Positions 1 through 8,982 are shown, counted from the stretch's first letter. The stretch: DNA of 64,000 bases from CAZTHL01 sp964613585 (GCA_964613585.1 CAZTHL010000006.1:23854-87853), one strand, 5' to 3'. The notes: generated by a model not told the origin, from the letters alone. A program made the numbers and translations.

Positions 1-319
1 GCAGACCGTCACCGGCGACACCGCCGGGGCCATTCGCCAGGTCGGCGAGATCATTCGGGAGATCGATGGCATAGGAACGACCATCGCCTCCGCGGTCGAC
101 GAGCAGGGTGCGGCGACCCGGGAGATCAGCCGCGGCATCCGCGAGGCGGCGCAGGGCGCGGCCGAGGTGGCGGCGAGCATCGCCGGGGTCACCGCGGCGG
201 CTCGAGAGGCCGATCAGGCGGCGGAACATCTGCGCACGCTGTCCGGCGAGATGTGCGATCAGCTGCAGGACCTGCACTGCGGCGTCGACGGCTTCCTCGG
301 TCAGCTCCGGGCCGCGTGA
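1..319 (+). CDS. Methyl-accepting chemotaxis protein, C-terminal fragment (5' end outside window)
   Basis: Reading from base 2, the last 105 codons of a chemoreceptor signalling domain are present and end in TGA at 317-319. The heptad-like, Ala/Glu-rich helix with VDEQGAATREISRGI and repeated AA.EVA segments is typical of the C-terminal arm of the MCP four-helix bundle that follows the CheA/CheW-binding tip. The sensor domain, membrane segments and HAMP are not in the window, so the ligand cannot be guessed. A second, complete chemoreceptor lies 2.3 kb downstream but is separated by an opposite-strand gene, so the two are not an operon. Confidence 0.85.
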   Translation, partial: QTVTGDTAGAIRQVGEIIREIDGIGTTIASAVDEQGAATREISRGIREAAQGAAEVAASIAGVTAAAREADQAAEHLRTLSGEMCDQLQDLHCGVDGFLGQLRAA

Positions 320-355
320 CCGCATCCCCGGGGCGCGATCCTCGATGAGCCTGCC

Positions 356-412
356 CGCTTCCCCGCTCGGCCACCTCAAGAATGCCGTGGCCGGGCGGGC
401 GGGCGGTGCCTC
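356..412. repeat. Partial copy of the CTAG-bounded palindromic repeat family
   Basis: The stretch contains the inner arm of the repeat: a CGCTCGGCCACC-like left arm, the linker AAGAATGCCGT and the right arm TGGCCGGGCGGG. The same linker (GAGAATGCCGT) occurs in the complete copy at 1351-1473. The outer GCGTTTCC ends are missing, so this is a truncated or decayed copy next to a fuller one. Confidence 0.5.
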
Positions 413-440
413 GGGCTGACCATACGCCCGGTCGGACCGG

Positions 441-572
441 CTCTACAGCGTTTCCGTCTCAAGTGGCACCGGCGGCCCGCTCCCCCGCCCAGGCACCCAA
501 CCGCAGCAGGCTTGGGGTGGCCGGCAGGGGCGCGGGCCGGTGCCGGTTCCGCGTCAGGCAGAAACCCTCTAG
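441..572. repeat. CTAG-bounded palindromic repeat, copy 1
   Basis: Imperfect inverted repeat of about 130 bp. The left end reads AGCGTTTCCG and the right end GAAACCCTCTAG, with complementary GGCACCGG/CCGGTGCC and GCTCCCCCGCCC/GGCAGGGGCGC inner arms. It fills most of the space between the convergent ends of the MCP fragment and parA. Its final CTAG supplies the TAG stop codon of parA (569-571). Confidence 0.75.
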
Positions 573-1204
573 CCGCCGGCGCGGCGCAAGATCTCCTCGG
601 CCAGCGCACGGATCTCGCGCGACGCGGTGGTCGGCCGCGGCGCCTCGGTGACGCTGCGGCCCTCCATCAGCGCCTCCGCCAGGCTGACCCGGTTGCCGAT
701 CTGCGTCGACGCCACGTCCGCCCCGAGCTCGCCGATTTGCGCCACCATCTGGTCGGCCAGCCGGGCGCGCGGCGGCACCCGGTTCAGCACGATCAGCGCC
801 GGCACGCGCTCCTTGGACGACAGCTCGAGTGTCGGCCGCGTCGCCCACAGGTCCATCGGGCTCGGCTGCACCGGCACGATGACGAGCCGGGCCGCGCGCA
901 CGGCGAGCCGCGCCTCCGTCTCGGCGTGCGGTGGGCTGTCGATCACGACCATGTCATGAACTCGGGCCAGCCGCTCCACCTCGGCGGCGGTGCGCCAGCC
1001 GGCGATCCGGCTGTGCGTGAGCTCGACCGCGCTGTTGCGCGCGCGCCGCGTCTCGTACCAGTGCGAGAGGCTGCCCTGCGGATCGATGTCGACAATCGCC
1101 ACGCTCCGGCCGAGCTGTCGGAAGGCAACCGCCAGGTGCGCCGCCAGGGTGGTCTTTCCCGCGCCCCCTTTTTGCTGCGCAATCGTCAGGACGGTGCCGG
1201 CCAT
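569..1204 (-). CDS. ParA/MinD-family partitioning ATPase (orphan)
   Basis: 211-residue P-loop ATPase of the ParA family. The deviant Walker A motif KGGAGKTT lies at residues 12-19, the switch-like DIDPQGS near 40 and the Walker B-type VVIDSPP near 86. Such proteins position plasmids, chromosomes or large protein complexes by dynamic binding to the nucleoid. I chose ATG at 1204 because GAAGGA lies just upstream; ATG at 1231 has no such site. There is no parB or parS-like neighbour, so it is probably an orphan cargo-positioning ATPase rather than the chromosomal ParA; a link with chemoreceptor array placement (MCP genes on both sides) is only a guess. The TAG stop is contributed by the adjacent palindromic repeat. 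Confidence 0.85.
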   Translation of the reverse strand: MAGTVLTIAQQKGGAGKTTLAAHLAVAFRQLGRSVAIVDIDPQGSLSHWYETRRARNSAVELTHSRIAGWRTAAEVERLARVHDMVVIDSPPHAETEARLAVRAARLVIVPVQPSPMDLWATRPTLELSSKERVPALIVLNRVPPRARLADQMVAQIGELGADVASTQIGNRVSLAEALMEGRSVTEAPRPTTASREIRALAEEILRRAGG

Positions 1205-1350
1205 GATCCTTCGCTTCTTGGCATCGATCATCGGGTCATACGGTGTCGGACGGCCACGGGCAAGCGCGGGATGCCGCCCGGTCCGGTCGCCGCCCCCGGC
1301 GGTTCCGGGTAACCGATGCGGTGGCGTCTCGCGCGACGGCGCGCTACCTG

Positions 1351-1473
1351 CTAGAGGGTTTCCGCTGACTCGGAAACGGCGCCGGCCTGCTCCCCCGCCC
1401 GGCCGGCCTGAGAATGCCGTCGTTGGGTGGCCGGGCGGGGAGCGGGATCCCATCTTACCCGGAAACGCTCTAG
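1351..1473. repeat. CTAG-bounded palindromic repeat, copy 2 (best preserved)
   Basis: Both ends are intact: CTAGAGGGTTTCCG on the left and CGGAAACGCTCTAG on the right, nearly perfect inverted copies. Inside are paired GCTCCCCCGCCCGGCC / GGCCGGGCGGGGAGC arms around the linker TGAGAATGCCGTCGT. It sits between the divergent parA and tsaC genes, ending 3 bp before the tsaC ATG, so it must carry or replace that gene's promoter and ribosome-binding region. Confidence 0.8.
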
Positions 1474-1476
1474 GCT

Positions 1477-2439
1477 ATGGAACGGATCGCCACCCGGATC
1501 GTCGACGGCGGGCCGGCCGGTCTGGCTCAGGCCGCCGAGACCCTGCGCGACGGCCAGCCGGTGGCCGTCCCGACCGAGACCGTCTACGGCCTCGCGGTGG
1601 ATGCCACCTCCGACCAGGCGGTGGCCCGGGTGTTCGCGGCGAAGGACCGGCCGCGCTTCAACCCCTTGATCGTCCATGTGGCCGATCCGGCCGAGGCGGC
1701 CGCGCACGCTCTGCTTGACGACCGGGCCGAGCATCTCGTCGATACGCTGTGGCCCGGCCCTCTCACCCTGGTGCTGCGGCGTCGGCCGCGCAGCGCCATC
1801 TCGCTGCTGGCCACGGCCGGCCTCGACAGCGTCGCCGTGCGGATGCCTTCGCACCCGGTGACACGCCGCCTGCTGGCCATGGTCGGCCGGCCGCTGGCCG
1901 CGCCCAGCGCCAATCGGTCCGGGGAAGTCAGCCCGACCACGGCTCAGCACGTGCTGGAGAGCCTGGGCGGCCGGATCCCGCTGATCGTCGCCGGCGGGCG
2001 CGCGACGGTCGGCGTGGAATCGAGCGTCGTCGATCTCACTGGTGACCGGCCGGTGCTGCTGCGGCCGGGCGGGCTGCCCCGCGCCGACCTTGAGGCGCTG
2101 CTTGGCCCCCTGGCCGAGCCTGAACCGTCCGCCGAGGCCCCCCGTTCGCCGGGGCGCTTGGCGAGCCATTACGCGCCCAAGGCGCCGGTGCGGCTCGGGG
2201 CCGTGGAGGTCGGTTCGGACGAGGCGCTGCTGACCTTCGGCCCCGACCTGCGCCGCGGCGAGCGCGTGCGCAACCTGAGCGAGACCGGCGATCTGGCCGA
2301 GGCCGCGGCCAATCTTTTCGCCTTCCTCCGGGATCTGGACCGGCCGGGCGTCGCCGCCATCGCCGTGGCGCCGATCCCCGACCGCGGGCTCGGCGAGGCG
2401 ATCAACGACCGTCTGCGGCGAGCGGCCGCGCCGCGCTGA
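1477..2439 (+). CDS. tsaC: L-threonylcarbamoyladenylate synthase (TsaC/Sua5 type)
   Basis: Makes threonylcarbamoyl-AMP from threonine, bicarbonate and ATP, the first step of the t6A37 modification of ANN-decoding tRNAs. The 320-residue protein has the YrdC domain in its first ~200 residues (PTETVYGLAVDA, FNPLIVHV, LTLVLRR, PSANRSGEVSPT, ESSVVDL) followed by a Sua5 C-terminal domain, making it the long Sua5 form rather than the short E. coli TsaC. The ATG is only 3 bp past a palindromic repeat, with AGG as the sole Shine-Dalgarno hint. It is followed by the chemoreceptor gene but separated from it by 148 bp. Confidence 0.93.
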   Translation: MERIATRIVDGGPAGLAQAAETLRDGQPVAVPTETVYGLAVDATSDQAVARVFAAKDRPRFNPLIVHVADPAEAAAHALLDDRAEHLVDTLWPGPLTLVLRRRPRSAISLLATAGLDSVAVRMPSHPVTRRLLAMVGRPLAAPSANRSGEVSPTTAQHVLESLGGRIPLIVAGGRATVGVESSVVDLTGDRPVLLRPGGLPRADLEALLGPLAEPEPSAEAPRSPGRLASHYAPKAPVRLGAVEVGSDEALLTFGPDLRRGERVRNLSETGDLAEAAANLFAFLRDLDRPGVAAIAVAPIPDRGLGEAINDRLRRAAAPR

Positions 2440-2587
2440 CCCGGTGTCCCGTTACGGGCCGTCGCCGGCCGCGGGAGCCGGAGCACGACGTCAGGCTTCT
2501 CCTTCAGGGTTGCTTTACCGGACTGCTCTTCACTGCTCCTTGCGCTCCCAGAGTCATGGCACCCCGTCTGGTGCGCCGAGGAACGGC

Positions 2588-4609
2588 ATGCGCCTCTTGA
2601 GACGATTCAACGATGTCGGCATTGGCATCCGCGTCGCCGCGGGCTTCGCCGTGGTGATCCTCTTCCTCGTCGGGCTCGGCGCGAAATCGTTCCTGACCCT
2701 GTCGACCGTGGATGACGGGCTCGGCCGCTTCGCCGCCGCCGCCGCCGCCACCACGGACGCCGCGGCGGTCAACGCCGGCTATCTCGATCTCAAGGTGGCC
2801 GTGCGCGAGTATGTGGCTCAGGCGAGCGCGGAGCGGGCGGAGCGGGCGCAGGCGACCCACAGGCACCTGCTCATGCTGGTCGACCGGGCGGCCGAACAGA
2901 GCGCGTCCGAGGAGGCGCGCGACGCCTTCCTCGGGGTCCAGCGCCTGCTCGACGCCTATGCCGAGCGCTTCGCCGCGATGGTCGAGACCCGTTCCCGGCT
3001 GGCCGATCTGCGTGATTACCGGCTGGTCGCCGCCGGCGACGCGCTCCACGGCGATCTTCAGGAGCTGATCGATGCGGTTGCCGCGGACCGGCCGCGCCTT
3101 GCGCTGAGCCTGAGCCGGGCGCTCACCGAAGCCATGGCCGGGCGGGACCACGCCCTGCGCTTCACGGCGTTCGCCGGGCCCGACGACCGTCAGCGGGCGG
3201 CTGCCGCCTTCGAGCGCGCGGGGTCCATGCTGGCCGGCCTGCGCGGGACGGTGCCGGCCGGGCTCGACGCGCCGCTGGCCGCCGTCGTCGATCGGCTCGA
3301 CGGCGTCGCGGCGGCGCTCGGCGACTGGGCCGAGCTGGCGGCCGAGGCCGACCGCGTCGCCGGCACCGAGGTCGAGGCGATCGGCGGCCAGATCGGCGAC
3401 GCCCTGGCGATCATCGGCGTCGTGGCCGACTCCCGGACATCGACCATCGAGACGGAGGTCGGCCAGCGGCTGGACACAGGCCGGCAGGTCGTCGTCATCG
3501 GCTCGCTGGCGGCGGTCGCGCTGGCCTTCGGCGCCAGCGTGCTGATCAGCGCCAGCGTCAGCCGGCCCATCACGGCCATGGCCCGCGCCATGCACCGGCT
3601 CAAGGACGGGGATCTTGAAGTGGCGATCCCCGCGGTCGGACAGCGCGACGAGGTCGGGGAGATGGCCGATTCGGTGCAGGTGTTCAAGGAGAGCGCCCGC
3701 GAGGTCGAACGCATGCGCCGTCAGCAGGCGGAAGCTGAGGAACGCGCCGCCGCCGAGCGGCGCGTGGCCATGGCCACCCTGGCGGAGCAGTTCGAGCACA
3801 GTGTCGGCGAGGTGGTCGACGCCCTGGGCAGCGCCACGAACGAGCTCCAGTCGATTGCCGAATCCATGTCGTCGACGGCCGACGAGACCCGCCGCCAGGC
3901 AGGACGCGTGGCGGAGGCGGCGGAGAGGGCCTCCGGCAACGTCAGCACGGTGGCGGCGGCGGCCGAGCAGATGAGCCAGTCGGTCGGCGAGATCGGCCAG
4001 CGGGTTCGCCGTTCGACCGAGGTGGCCGGCAAGGCGGTCGCCCGCGCCCTCGAGACCGACAAGACCATGCACGGCTTGTCGGAAAGCGCCGAGCGCGTCG
4101 GCGACGTGGTCAGGCTGATCCATGAGATCGCCGAGCAGACCAACCTTCTGGCGCTCAACGCGACCATCGAGGCCGCCCGGGCCGGCGAGGCCGGCAAGGG
4201 CTTCGCGGTGGTCGCCGGGGAGGTGAAGAACCTGGCCACCCAGACCGGCAGCGCGACGGGCGAGATTGCCGCCCAGGTCGGCTCGATGCGCGAGGTGGTG
4301 GGTGGGGCCGTGGCAGCGATCCAGGCGATCCGCGGCACCATCGAGGAGATGAGCGAGATGGCCTCGGCCATCGCCGCGGCGGTCGAGCAGCAGTCCGCCG
4401 CCACCGCGGCGATCGCCAGCAACGCCCGGGAGGCCGCGGCCGGCACCCGCCAGGTGCTCGACCAGATCGGCGGCGTGCAGGAGGCCGCCGAGGAAGCCGG
4501 GGCTGCCGCCGAGGAGGTGGTGGGCGCCGTGGGCTCGCTGAACCGTCAATCCGTCTCCCTGCACGGTCAGGTCGAGTCCTTCCTGGGCGAGGTCCGCGGC
4601 GGCCGGTAG
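2588..4609 (+). CDS. Methyl-accepting chemotaxis protein
   Basis: 673-residue transmembrane chemoreceptor. Visible parts in order: a short cytoplasmic start (MRLLRRFND), TM1 at about 14-34, a periplasmic helical sensor region of ~260 residues, TM2 at about 300-322, HAMP (SVSRPITAMARAM onward) to ~374, and a signalling domain with the conserved hairpin tip EQTNLLALNATIEAARAGE near 515-535. It relays ligand binding to CheA via CheW. ATG at 2588 is chosen because GAGGAA lies 5 bp upstream and the first residues then lead straight into TM1; the longer open frame from 2444 adds an implausible extension. No pentapeptide CheR tether is seen at the C-terminus. Confidence 0.92.
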   Translation: MRLLRRFNDVGIGIRVAAGFAVVILFLVGLGAKSFLTLSTVDDGLGRFAAAAAATTDAAAVNAGYLDLKVAVREYVAQASAERAERAQATHRHLLMLVDRAAEQSASEEARDAFLGVQRLLDAYAERFAAMVETRSRLADLRDYRLVAAGDALHGDLQELIDAVAADRPRLALSLSRALTEAMAGRDHALRFTAFAGPDDRQRAAAAFERAGSMLAGLRGTVPAGLDAPLAAVVDRLDGVAAALGDWAELAAEADRVAGTEVEAIGGQIGDALAIIGVVADSRTSTIETEVGQRLDTGRQVVVIGSLAAVALAFGASVLISASVSRPITAMARAMHRLKDGDLEVAIPAVGQRDEVGEMADSVQVFKESAREVERMRRQQAEAEERAAAERRVAMATLAEQFEHSVGEVVDALGSATNELQSIAESMSSTADETRRQAGRVAEAAERASGNVSTVAAAAEQMSQSVGEIGQRVRRSTEVAGKAVARALETDKTMHGLSESAERVGDVVRLIHEIAEQTNLLALNATIEAARAGEAGKGFAVVAGEVKNLATQTGSATGEIAAQVGSMREVVGGAVAAIQAIRGTIEEMSEMASAIAAAVEQQSAATAAIASNAREAAAGTRQVLDQIGGVQEAAEEAGAAAEEVVGAVGSLNRQSVSLHGQVESFLGEVRGGR

Positions 4610-4885
4610 CCGACGGCGGGCAGGATATCCCGTTTTCTTCTTGCCGTACGGGAACGGCTGTCGCCATCCTGGCCTTGAAAACGCGGAGCCGACGAGAGGA
4701 CACGTCGGCTCGGCCGGGGCGCGCCCGCCACCCCTACCGCCGCACGGGTGCGCCGTTGCGAGGTCATGGCCGAAGCCATTGGCTCGCTGGCATGAGACGA
4801 CGTTGCCCTTGCCTTGTCGGGCCACGGTCAGGCGTCTTGATTGGCTTCGGCGCCGCTGCGGCCGGCCGGACCGCGGAGGTCGGTC

Positions 4886-6700
4886 ATGATCCCGTACCAG
4901 GCTCCTGTCGAGGAGATGCGCTTCCTCCTTGATTCGATCGTCGGCCTCGACCGGCTTGCCGACGAGCTGGGCTTTGCCGAGGTGACGGCGGAGACGGTGG
5001 GCGCGATCCTGGAGGAGGCGGCCCGGCTTGCCGCCGGCGTTCTGGCGCCGCTCAACCAGCCCGGCGACCGGATCGGCGCGCGATACCGCGACGGCGTCGT
5101 CACCCTGCCGGAGGGCTTCCGCGAGGCCTACGCGCGGTACCGCGACGGCGGCTGGAACGGCCTCGCCTTCGACCCGGACCATGGCGGGCAGGGCCTGCCC
5201 TGGGCGCTGGCCGCGGCCGTCCAGGAGATGTGGCTGTCGGCCAACTGCTCCTTCGGCCTGTGCCCACTGCTCAACCAGAGCTGTGTCGAGCTGCTTCAGG
5301 TCCATGGGGATCCCGCGCAGAAGCGGCTCTACCTGCCGAGGCTGATCAGCGGCGAGTGGACCGGCACCATGAACCTGACCGAGCCGCAGGCGGGCTCGGA
5401 TCTCGGCGCGTTGCGCACGCGCGCCGAGCGTGACGGCGACGCCTACCGCCTGTTCGGCCAGAAGATCTACATCACCTATGGCGAGCACGATCTGTCCGAG
5501 AACATCATCCACATGGTCCTGGCCCGCCTGCCCGACGCGCCGCCGGGGGTGCGCGGCATAAGCCTCTTCATCGTCCCGAAGCAACTCCCCGACCCGGCCG
5601 GCCGGCTCGGGCAGCGCAATGATGTCCGCTGCCTGTCGATCGAGCAGAAGATGGGAATCCACGCCAGCCCGACCTGCGTCATGGCGTTCGGCGAGGCCGG
5701 CGGCGCGGTCGGCTTCCTGGTCGGCCGGGAGAATCAGGGCCTGGCTCAGATGTTCACCATGATGAATCATGCCCGCCTGTCCGTCGGCCTTCAGGGGGTC
5801 GCGCTCGCCGAGCGGGCCTATCAGCAGGCGCGCGACTTTGCCCGCGAGCGTGTGCAGAGCCGCGAGATGCTTGACGTGCCGACTGCACACGGCGAGCGCG
5901 CGGTGACGATCGTCCACCATCCCGACGTGCGCCGCATGCTGATGACGATGAAGGCGCTGACCGCCTCCGGCCGGGCACTGTCCTACCTCGTCGCCGGTCT
6001 CCTCGATGAGGCGCGCCGTCATCCCGATCCCGGCCGGCGGCAGCGTGCCCAGGCCGAGGCCGATTTGATGATCCCGGTGGCCAAGATCTGGTGCACGGAG
6101 GCGGGGGTCGAGGTCGCCTCGACCGGCATCCAGGTGCATGGAGGCATGGGGTATGTCGAGGACACCGGCGCCGCGCAGCATCTGCGGGATGCCCGCATCG
6201 CGACCATCTACGAAGGCACCACGGGCATTCAGGCCAATGACCTGGTCTTCCGAAAGATCCTGCGCGACGGCGGCGCCGTCGCGCAGGCGTGGCTTGACGA
6301 GCAGCGATCCCTGGCGCGGCGGCTCGGCGGCCGGTCGACCCGATCCGGCGATGCGCCGGCGACGATCGCCGCACGGCTGGATGACGGCCTCCTGGCGCTC
6401 TCCCGCGCCACCCAGTGGGTGCTGGAGCACGGCAGCGGCTCAGCCCGGGCGGTGGCGGCCGGAGCGGTGCCCTATGCCCGCATGTTCGGCGCGGTTGCGG
6501 GCGCTGCCGTCCTGGCCCGCGCCGGGCTCGCCGCGATGGAGCGCGAGGCGGATGGCGCCCTCGACCGCGGAGCCGTCCGGGCCCGGCTGCTGGCCTGCCG
6601 CTTCTTCGCCGAGACGCGGCTTCCGGGGGCCGCGGGGCTGCTCACCGCCGTCACCGAGAGCCACCATGGCGCCTTGGCGTACGACGAGGCGGAGCTTTAG
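4886..6700 (+). CDS. Acyl-CoA dehydrogenase, long form (DmdC-like)
   Basis: 604-residue FAD enzyme of the acyl-CoA dehydrogenase superfamily, oxidising an acyl-CoA to the trans-2-enoyl-CoA and passing electrons to ETF. N-terminal (NGLAFDPDHGGQGLP), middle (MNLTEPQAGSDLGALRTRA) and C-terminal catalytic parts are present, with the base Glu in YEGTTGIQ near residue 443. The extra ~200 C-terminal residues match the long subfamily that includes 3-methylmercaptopropionyl-CoA dehydrogenase. A strong GGAGGT 5 bp before ATG 4886 fixes the start. The real substrate cannot be told from the sequence; the neighbour pyrD is unrelated. Confidence 0.9.
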   Translation: MIPYQAPVEEMRFLLDSIVGLDRLADELGFAEVTAETVGAILEEAARLAAGVLAPLNQPGDRIGARYRDGVVTLPEGFREAYARYRDGGWNGLAFDPDHGGQGLPWALAAAVQEMWLSANCSFGLCPLLNQSCVELLQVHGDPAQKRLYLPRLISGEWTGTMNLTEPQAGSDLGALRTRAERDGDAYRLFGQKIYITYGEHDLSENIIHMVLARLPDAPPGVRGISLFIVPKQLPDPAGRLGQRNDVRCLSIEQKMGIHASPTCVMAFGEAGGAVGFLVGRENQGLAQMFTMMNHARLSVGLQGVALAERAYQQARDFARERVQSREMLDVPTAHGERAVTIVHHPDVRRMLMTMKALTASGRALSYLVAGLLDEARRHPDPGRRQRAQAEADLMIPVAKIWCTEAGVEVASTGIQVHGGMGYVEDTGAAQHLRDARIATIYEGTTGIQANDLVFRKILRDGGAVAQAWLDEQRSLARRLGGRSTRSGDAPATIAARLDDGLLALSRATQWVLEHGSGSARAVAAGAVPYARMFGAVAGAAVLARAGLAAMEREADGALDRGAVRARLLACRFFAETRLPGAAGLLTAVTESHHGALAYDEAEL

Positions 6701-6723
6701 CGGCGCGACCACTGGGTACGGGA

Positions 6724-7866
6724 ATGCTCGACCTTTATCCGCTGACCGGCCGTCTGCTGCGCTCGCTGCCGTCGGAGACGGCGCACGCGTTCGGCCTGTG
6801 GGCGCTGCGCCATGGTCTGGCGCGTCGCCCGGCCAATGCCGCCGATCCGGTCCTGGCGGTCGAACTGTGGGGCCGGCGCTTCGGCAACCCGCTGGGGCTC
6901 GCCGCCGGCGTCGACAAGAACGCCGAGGTCATGGCGCCGGCGCTCCGGCTCGGCTTCGGCTTCGTCGAGATCGGCACCGTCACGCCCCGGCCCCAGCGCG
7001 GCAATCCCGCGCCGAGGCTGTTCCGTGTGCGGTCCCGGCAGGCGCTCATCAACCGGCTCGGCTTCAACAACGCCGGGCTCGCGGTCGTCGCCGAGCGCCT
7101 GCGCGCATACCGGGCCCAGCCGCACCGGCCATTGGGCCCGGTCGGCGTCAACATCGGCTGCAACCGGGACAGCGAGGACCCGGTTGTGGACTACCGGGCC
7201 GGGATCGAGGCGCTGGCCGGCTTGGCAGACTACCTCGCGATCAATGTCTCCTCCCCCAACACGCCCGGCCTGCGCGCCCTGCAGGGCCGGTCCGCGCTCG
7301 GCGCGCTTCTGGAGACGGCTCTGGACGCCCGTGCCCGCAGCGGCCACGCAACGCCCTTGCTCGTCAAGATCGCCCCGGACCTCGACGACGAGGCCTGCGC
7401 GGCCATTGCCGAGACCGCGCTCGGGCTCGGCGTCGACGGGCTGATCGTTTCGAACACGACGGTCAGCCGGCCGACCGATCTGCCGTTGTGGGCTCGTGCG
7501 GAAGCCGGCGGCCTGAGCGGCCGTCCGCTGATGCAGCGGGCGACCGATCGCCTGCGGCTGATGGCCGGGCTGACCGGCGGCCGGTTGCCTCTGATCGGCG
7601 CCGGCGGCGTGGCGAGCGGCGCCGACGCCTATGAGAAGATCCGTGCCGGCGCCAGCCTGGTGCAGCTCTATACCGCGCTCATCTACGGCGGACCGGCCCT
7701 GCCCGGCCGGATCCTCGAGGATCTGACCGGGCGGCTGCGCGCCGATGGCTTCACCTCGGCCGCCGAGGCGGTGAACGCCGATCGCCGCCGGCCCGCGTCG
7801 GTCCCGAAGGGCCAGGCGGCGCCAATGCCGGACGCCGGGGAGAGCCCGGCCCGGCAGCCGGCGTGA
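6724..7866 (+). CDS. pyrD: Dihydroorotate dehydrogenase (quinone), class 2
   Basis: Membrane-associated flavoenzyme that oxidises dihydroorotate to orotate in pyrimidine synthesis using quinone. All family signatures are visible: an N-terminal amphipathic helix (TGRLLRSLPSETAH), LAAGVDKNAEV, EIGTVTPRPQ.GNP.PRLFR, NRLGFNN, the catalytic-serine segment NVSSPNTPGLR near residue 175, VKIAPDL and GAGGVASG..AYEKI.AGASLVQLYTALIY. The 380 residues are slightly long because of a ~25-residue Pro/Ala-rich tail. It starts 23 bp after the acyl-CoA dehydrogenase stop and is probably cotranscribed with it. Confidence 0.95.
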   Translation: MLDLYPLTGRLLRSLPSETAHAFGLWALRHGLARRPANAADPVLAVELWGRRFGNPLGLAAGVDKNAEVMAPALRLGFGFVEIGTVTPRPQRGNPAPRLFRVRSRQALINRLGFNNAGLAVVAERLRAYRAQPHRPLGPVGVNIGCNRDSEDPVVDYRAGIEALAGLADYLAINVSSPNTPGLRALQGRSALGALLETALDARARSGHATPLLVKIAPDLDDEACAAIAETALGLGVDGLIVSNTTVSRPTDLPLWARAEAGGLSGRPLMQRATDRLRLMAGLTGGRLPLIGAGGVASGADAYEKIRAGASLVQLYTALIYGGPALPGRILEDLTGRLRADGFTSAAEAVNADRRRPASVPKGQAAPMPDAGESPARQPA

Positions 7867-8324
7867 CGGCGTCCGGGAGGAGGCCGCGGCCGCGCGGCTG
7901 GCCTGTGGTGTTTTCGTGCCCTCCGCGATCCTTCGAGGTCGCAAGGTCTCTCGGGCCTATCGCCGGTCCGGCAGATCGGTTATAACGCAGTGCAGCACGG
8001 CCATGCTCCGCGCCCGCGACGCCGGGCGGGCCGGCAGGTGCGCAGCGCGGTGACATTGACTCGGGGCCGGGCATAGGCCACGTAGCTGACGTGGGATAGC
8101 AAGGGCCAGCGCCGCGATGGAGCGCGTCGGCGCGCTGGCGGGCCGCTGATCACGCTGCGGTCGAAAGGCCCGGCTTCCGATAAGCAGGCGAGCGACGAGA
8201 TGCCGGAGCGCCCCCATGGCGCCGCCGTCCGCGAGTCGCTGGCCACCGGAAGCGCTGAACTTGAGCCGCCCGCGCGCCCTCGCGCAGGCCGTAGTCCGAC
8301 ACCAGACGAAGGAGGATCAGGCTG
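7867..8324. other. Intergenic region before the DJ-1-like gene
   Basis: 458 bp without a convincing reading frame. A TTGACT hexamer occurs at about 8054 but no good -10 partner follows. The only clear signal is the ribosome-binding site GGAGGA at its end (about 8311-8316) for the gene at 8325. Confidence 0.5.
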
Positions 8325-8891
8325 ATGGATCAACCGCTCAACGGCCGGACCATCGCTATCCTCGTGGCTAATGGCTTCGAGGAAATGGAAATGACCGAGC
8401 CCCAGCGGGCGCTGCTCGGCGCCGGGGCCACCCCCAAGATCGTGTCCCCCGAGCAGGCTCTCGTGAACGGCTGGCTCGGCCGGGCCTGGGGTCATTACTT
8501 CCCGATCGACGTGTCGCTGTCTTCCGCCCTGGCCGCCGATTTCGACGGGCTGATCATCCCGGGCGGCAAGCGGAGCGCCGACAAGCTGCTGACGCTCGCG
8601 CACAGCAAGCGCTTCATCCGCGGCTTCGCCGACGGCGGCAAGCCGATCGTCGCCATTGGCCACGCGCTGACGCTGCTGGCCGATGCCGAGCGGCTGTCGG
8701 GGCGCCAGGTCGCGGCGGACGAGACGGTCACCGCGGCGATCGGCGAGGCGGACGCCACCGTCTCCGAAGAGGCTCTGGTGGTTGACCGCAACCTCCTGTC
8801 GGCGAAGGACGATGTCGATATGGAGGCGCTCAAGCCGGCAGTGGTGAAGCTGATCACCGAGGTGACGGAAAGCCTGGACGCCGCCGCCTGA
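8325..8891 (+). CDS. DJ-1/PfpI-family protein lacking the nucleophilic cysteine
   Basis: 188-residue class I glutamine amidotransferase-like fold: strand-loop ILVANGFEEMEM with the conserved Glu, LIIPGGKRSADKL, and the nucleophile-elbow strand IVAIGHALTLL near 108-118. In PfpI/YhbO proteases and glyoxalases the elbow reads A.CHGP; here the Cys position is Gly (IGH), so normal thiol chemistry is not possible. It may be a binding or stress protein. A strong GGAGGA site supports the start. It is monocistronic, facing the opp operon across a hairpin terminator. Confidence 0.85.
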   Translation: MDQPLNGRTIAILVANGFEEMEMTEPQRALLGAGATPKIVSPEQALVNGWLGRAWGHYFPIDVSLSSALAADFDGLIIPGGKRSADKLLTLAHSKRFIRGFADGGKPIVAIGHALTLLADAERLSGRQVAADETVTAAIGEADATVSEEALVVDRNLLSAKDDVDMEALKPAVVKLITEVTESLDAAA

Positions 8892-8921
8892 CCCGGGCGC
8901 GCCTGCTTTCGACGTCGCGGC

Positions 8922-8947
8922 AACGCCGGCCCCCGGGGCCGGCGTTT
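8922..8947. terminator. GC-rich hairpin between convergent genes
   Basis: A perfect 12-bp inverted repeat (AACGCCGGCCCC and its complement) with almost no loop, followed by TTT on the plus strand. It lies midway between the DJ-1-like stop (8891) and the oppF stop (8983) and can serve both strands. Confidence 0.6.
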
Positions 8948-8982
8948 GGCGTTTCACGGATCGGCGTTCCATGGGCAGGCGG

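Noticed and set aside
569..1453. Longer ParA reading frame starting at 1453
   Set aside because: The extension runs through the palindromic repeat and lacks a ribosome-binding site; the P-loop region begins properly at ATG 1204.
2504..6430. 1308-codon open frame antisense to the chemoreceptor and acyl-CoA dehydrogenase genes
   Set aside because: It mirrors two well-supported genes and its His/Gly/Arg/Asp-rich composition is what the reverse strand of GC-biased codons gives.
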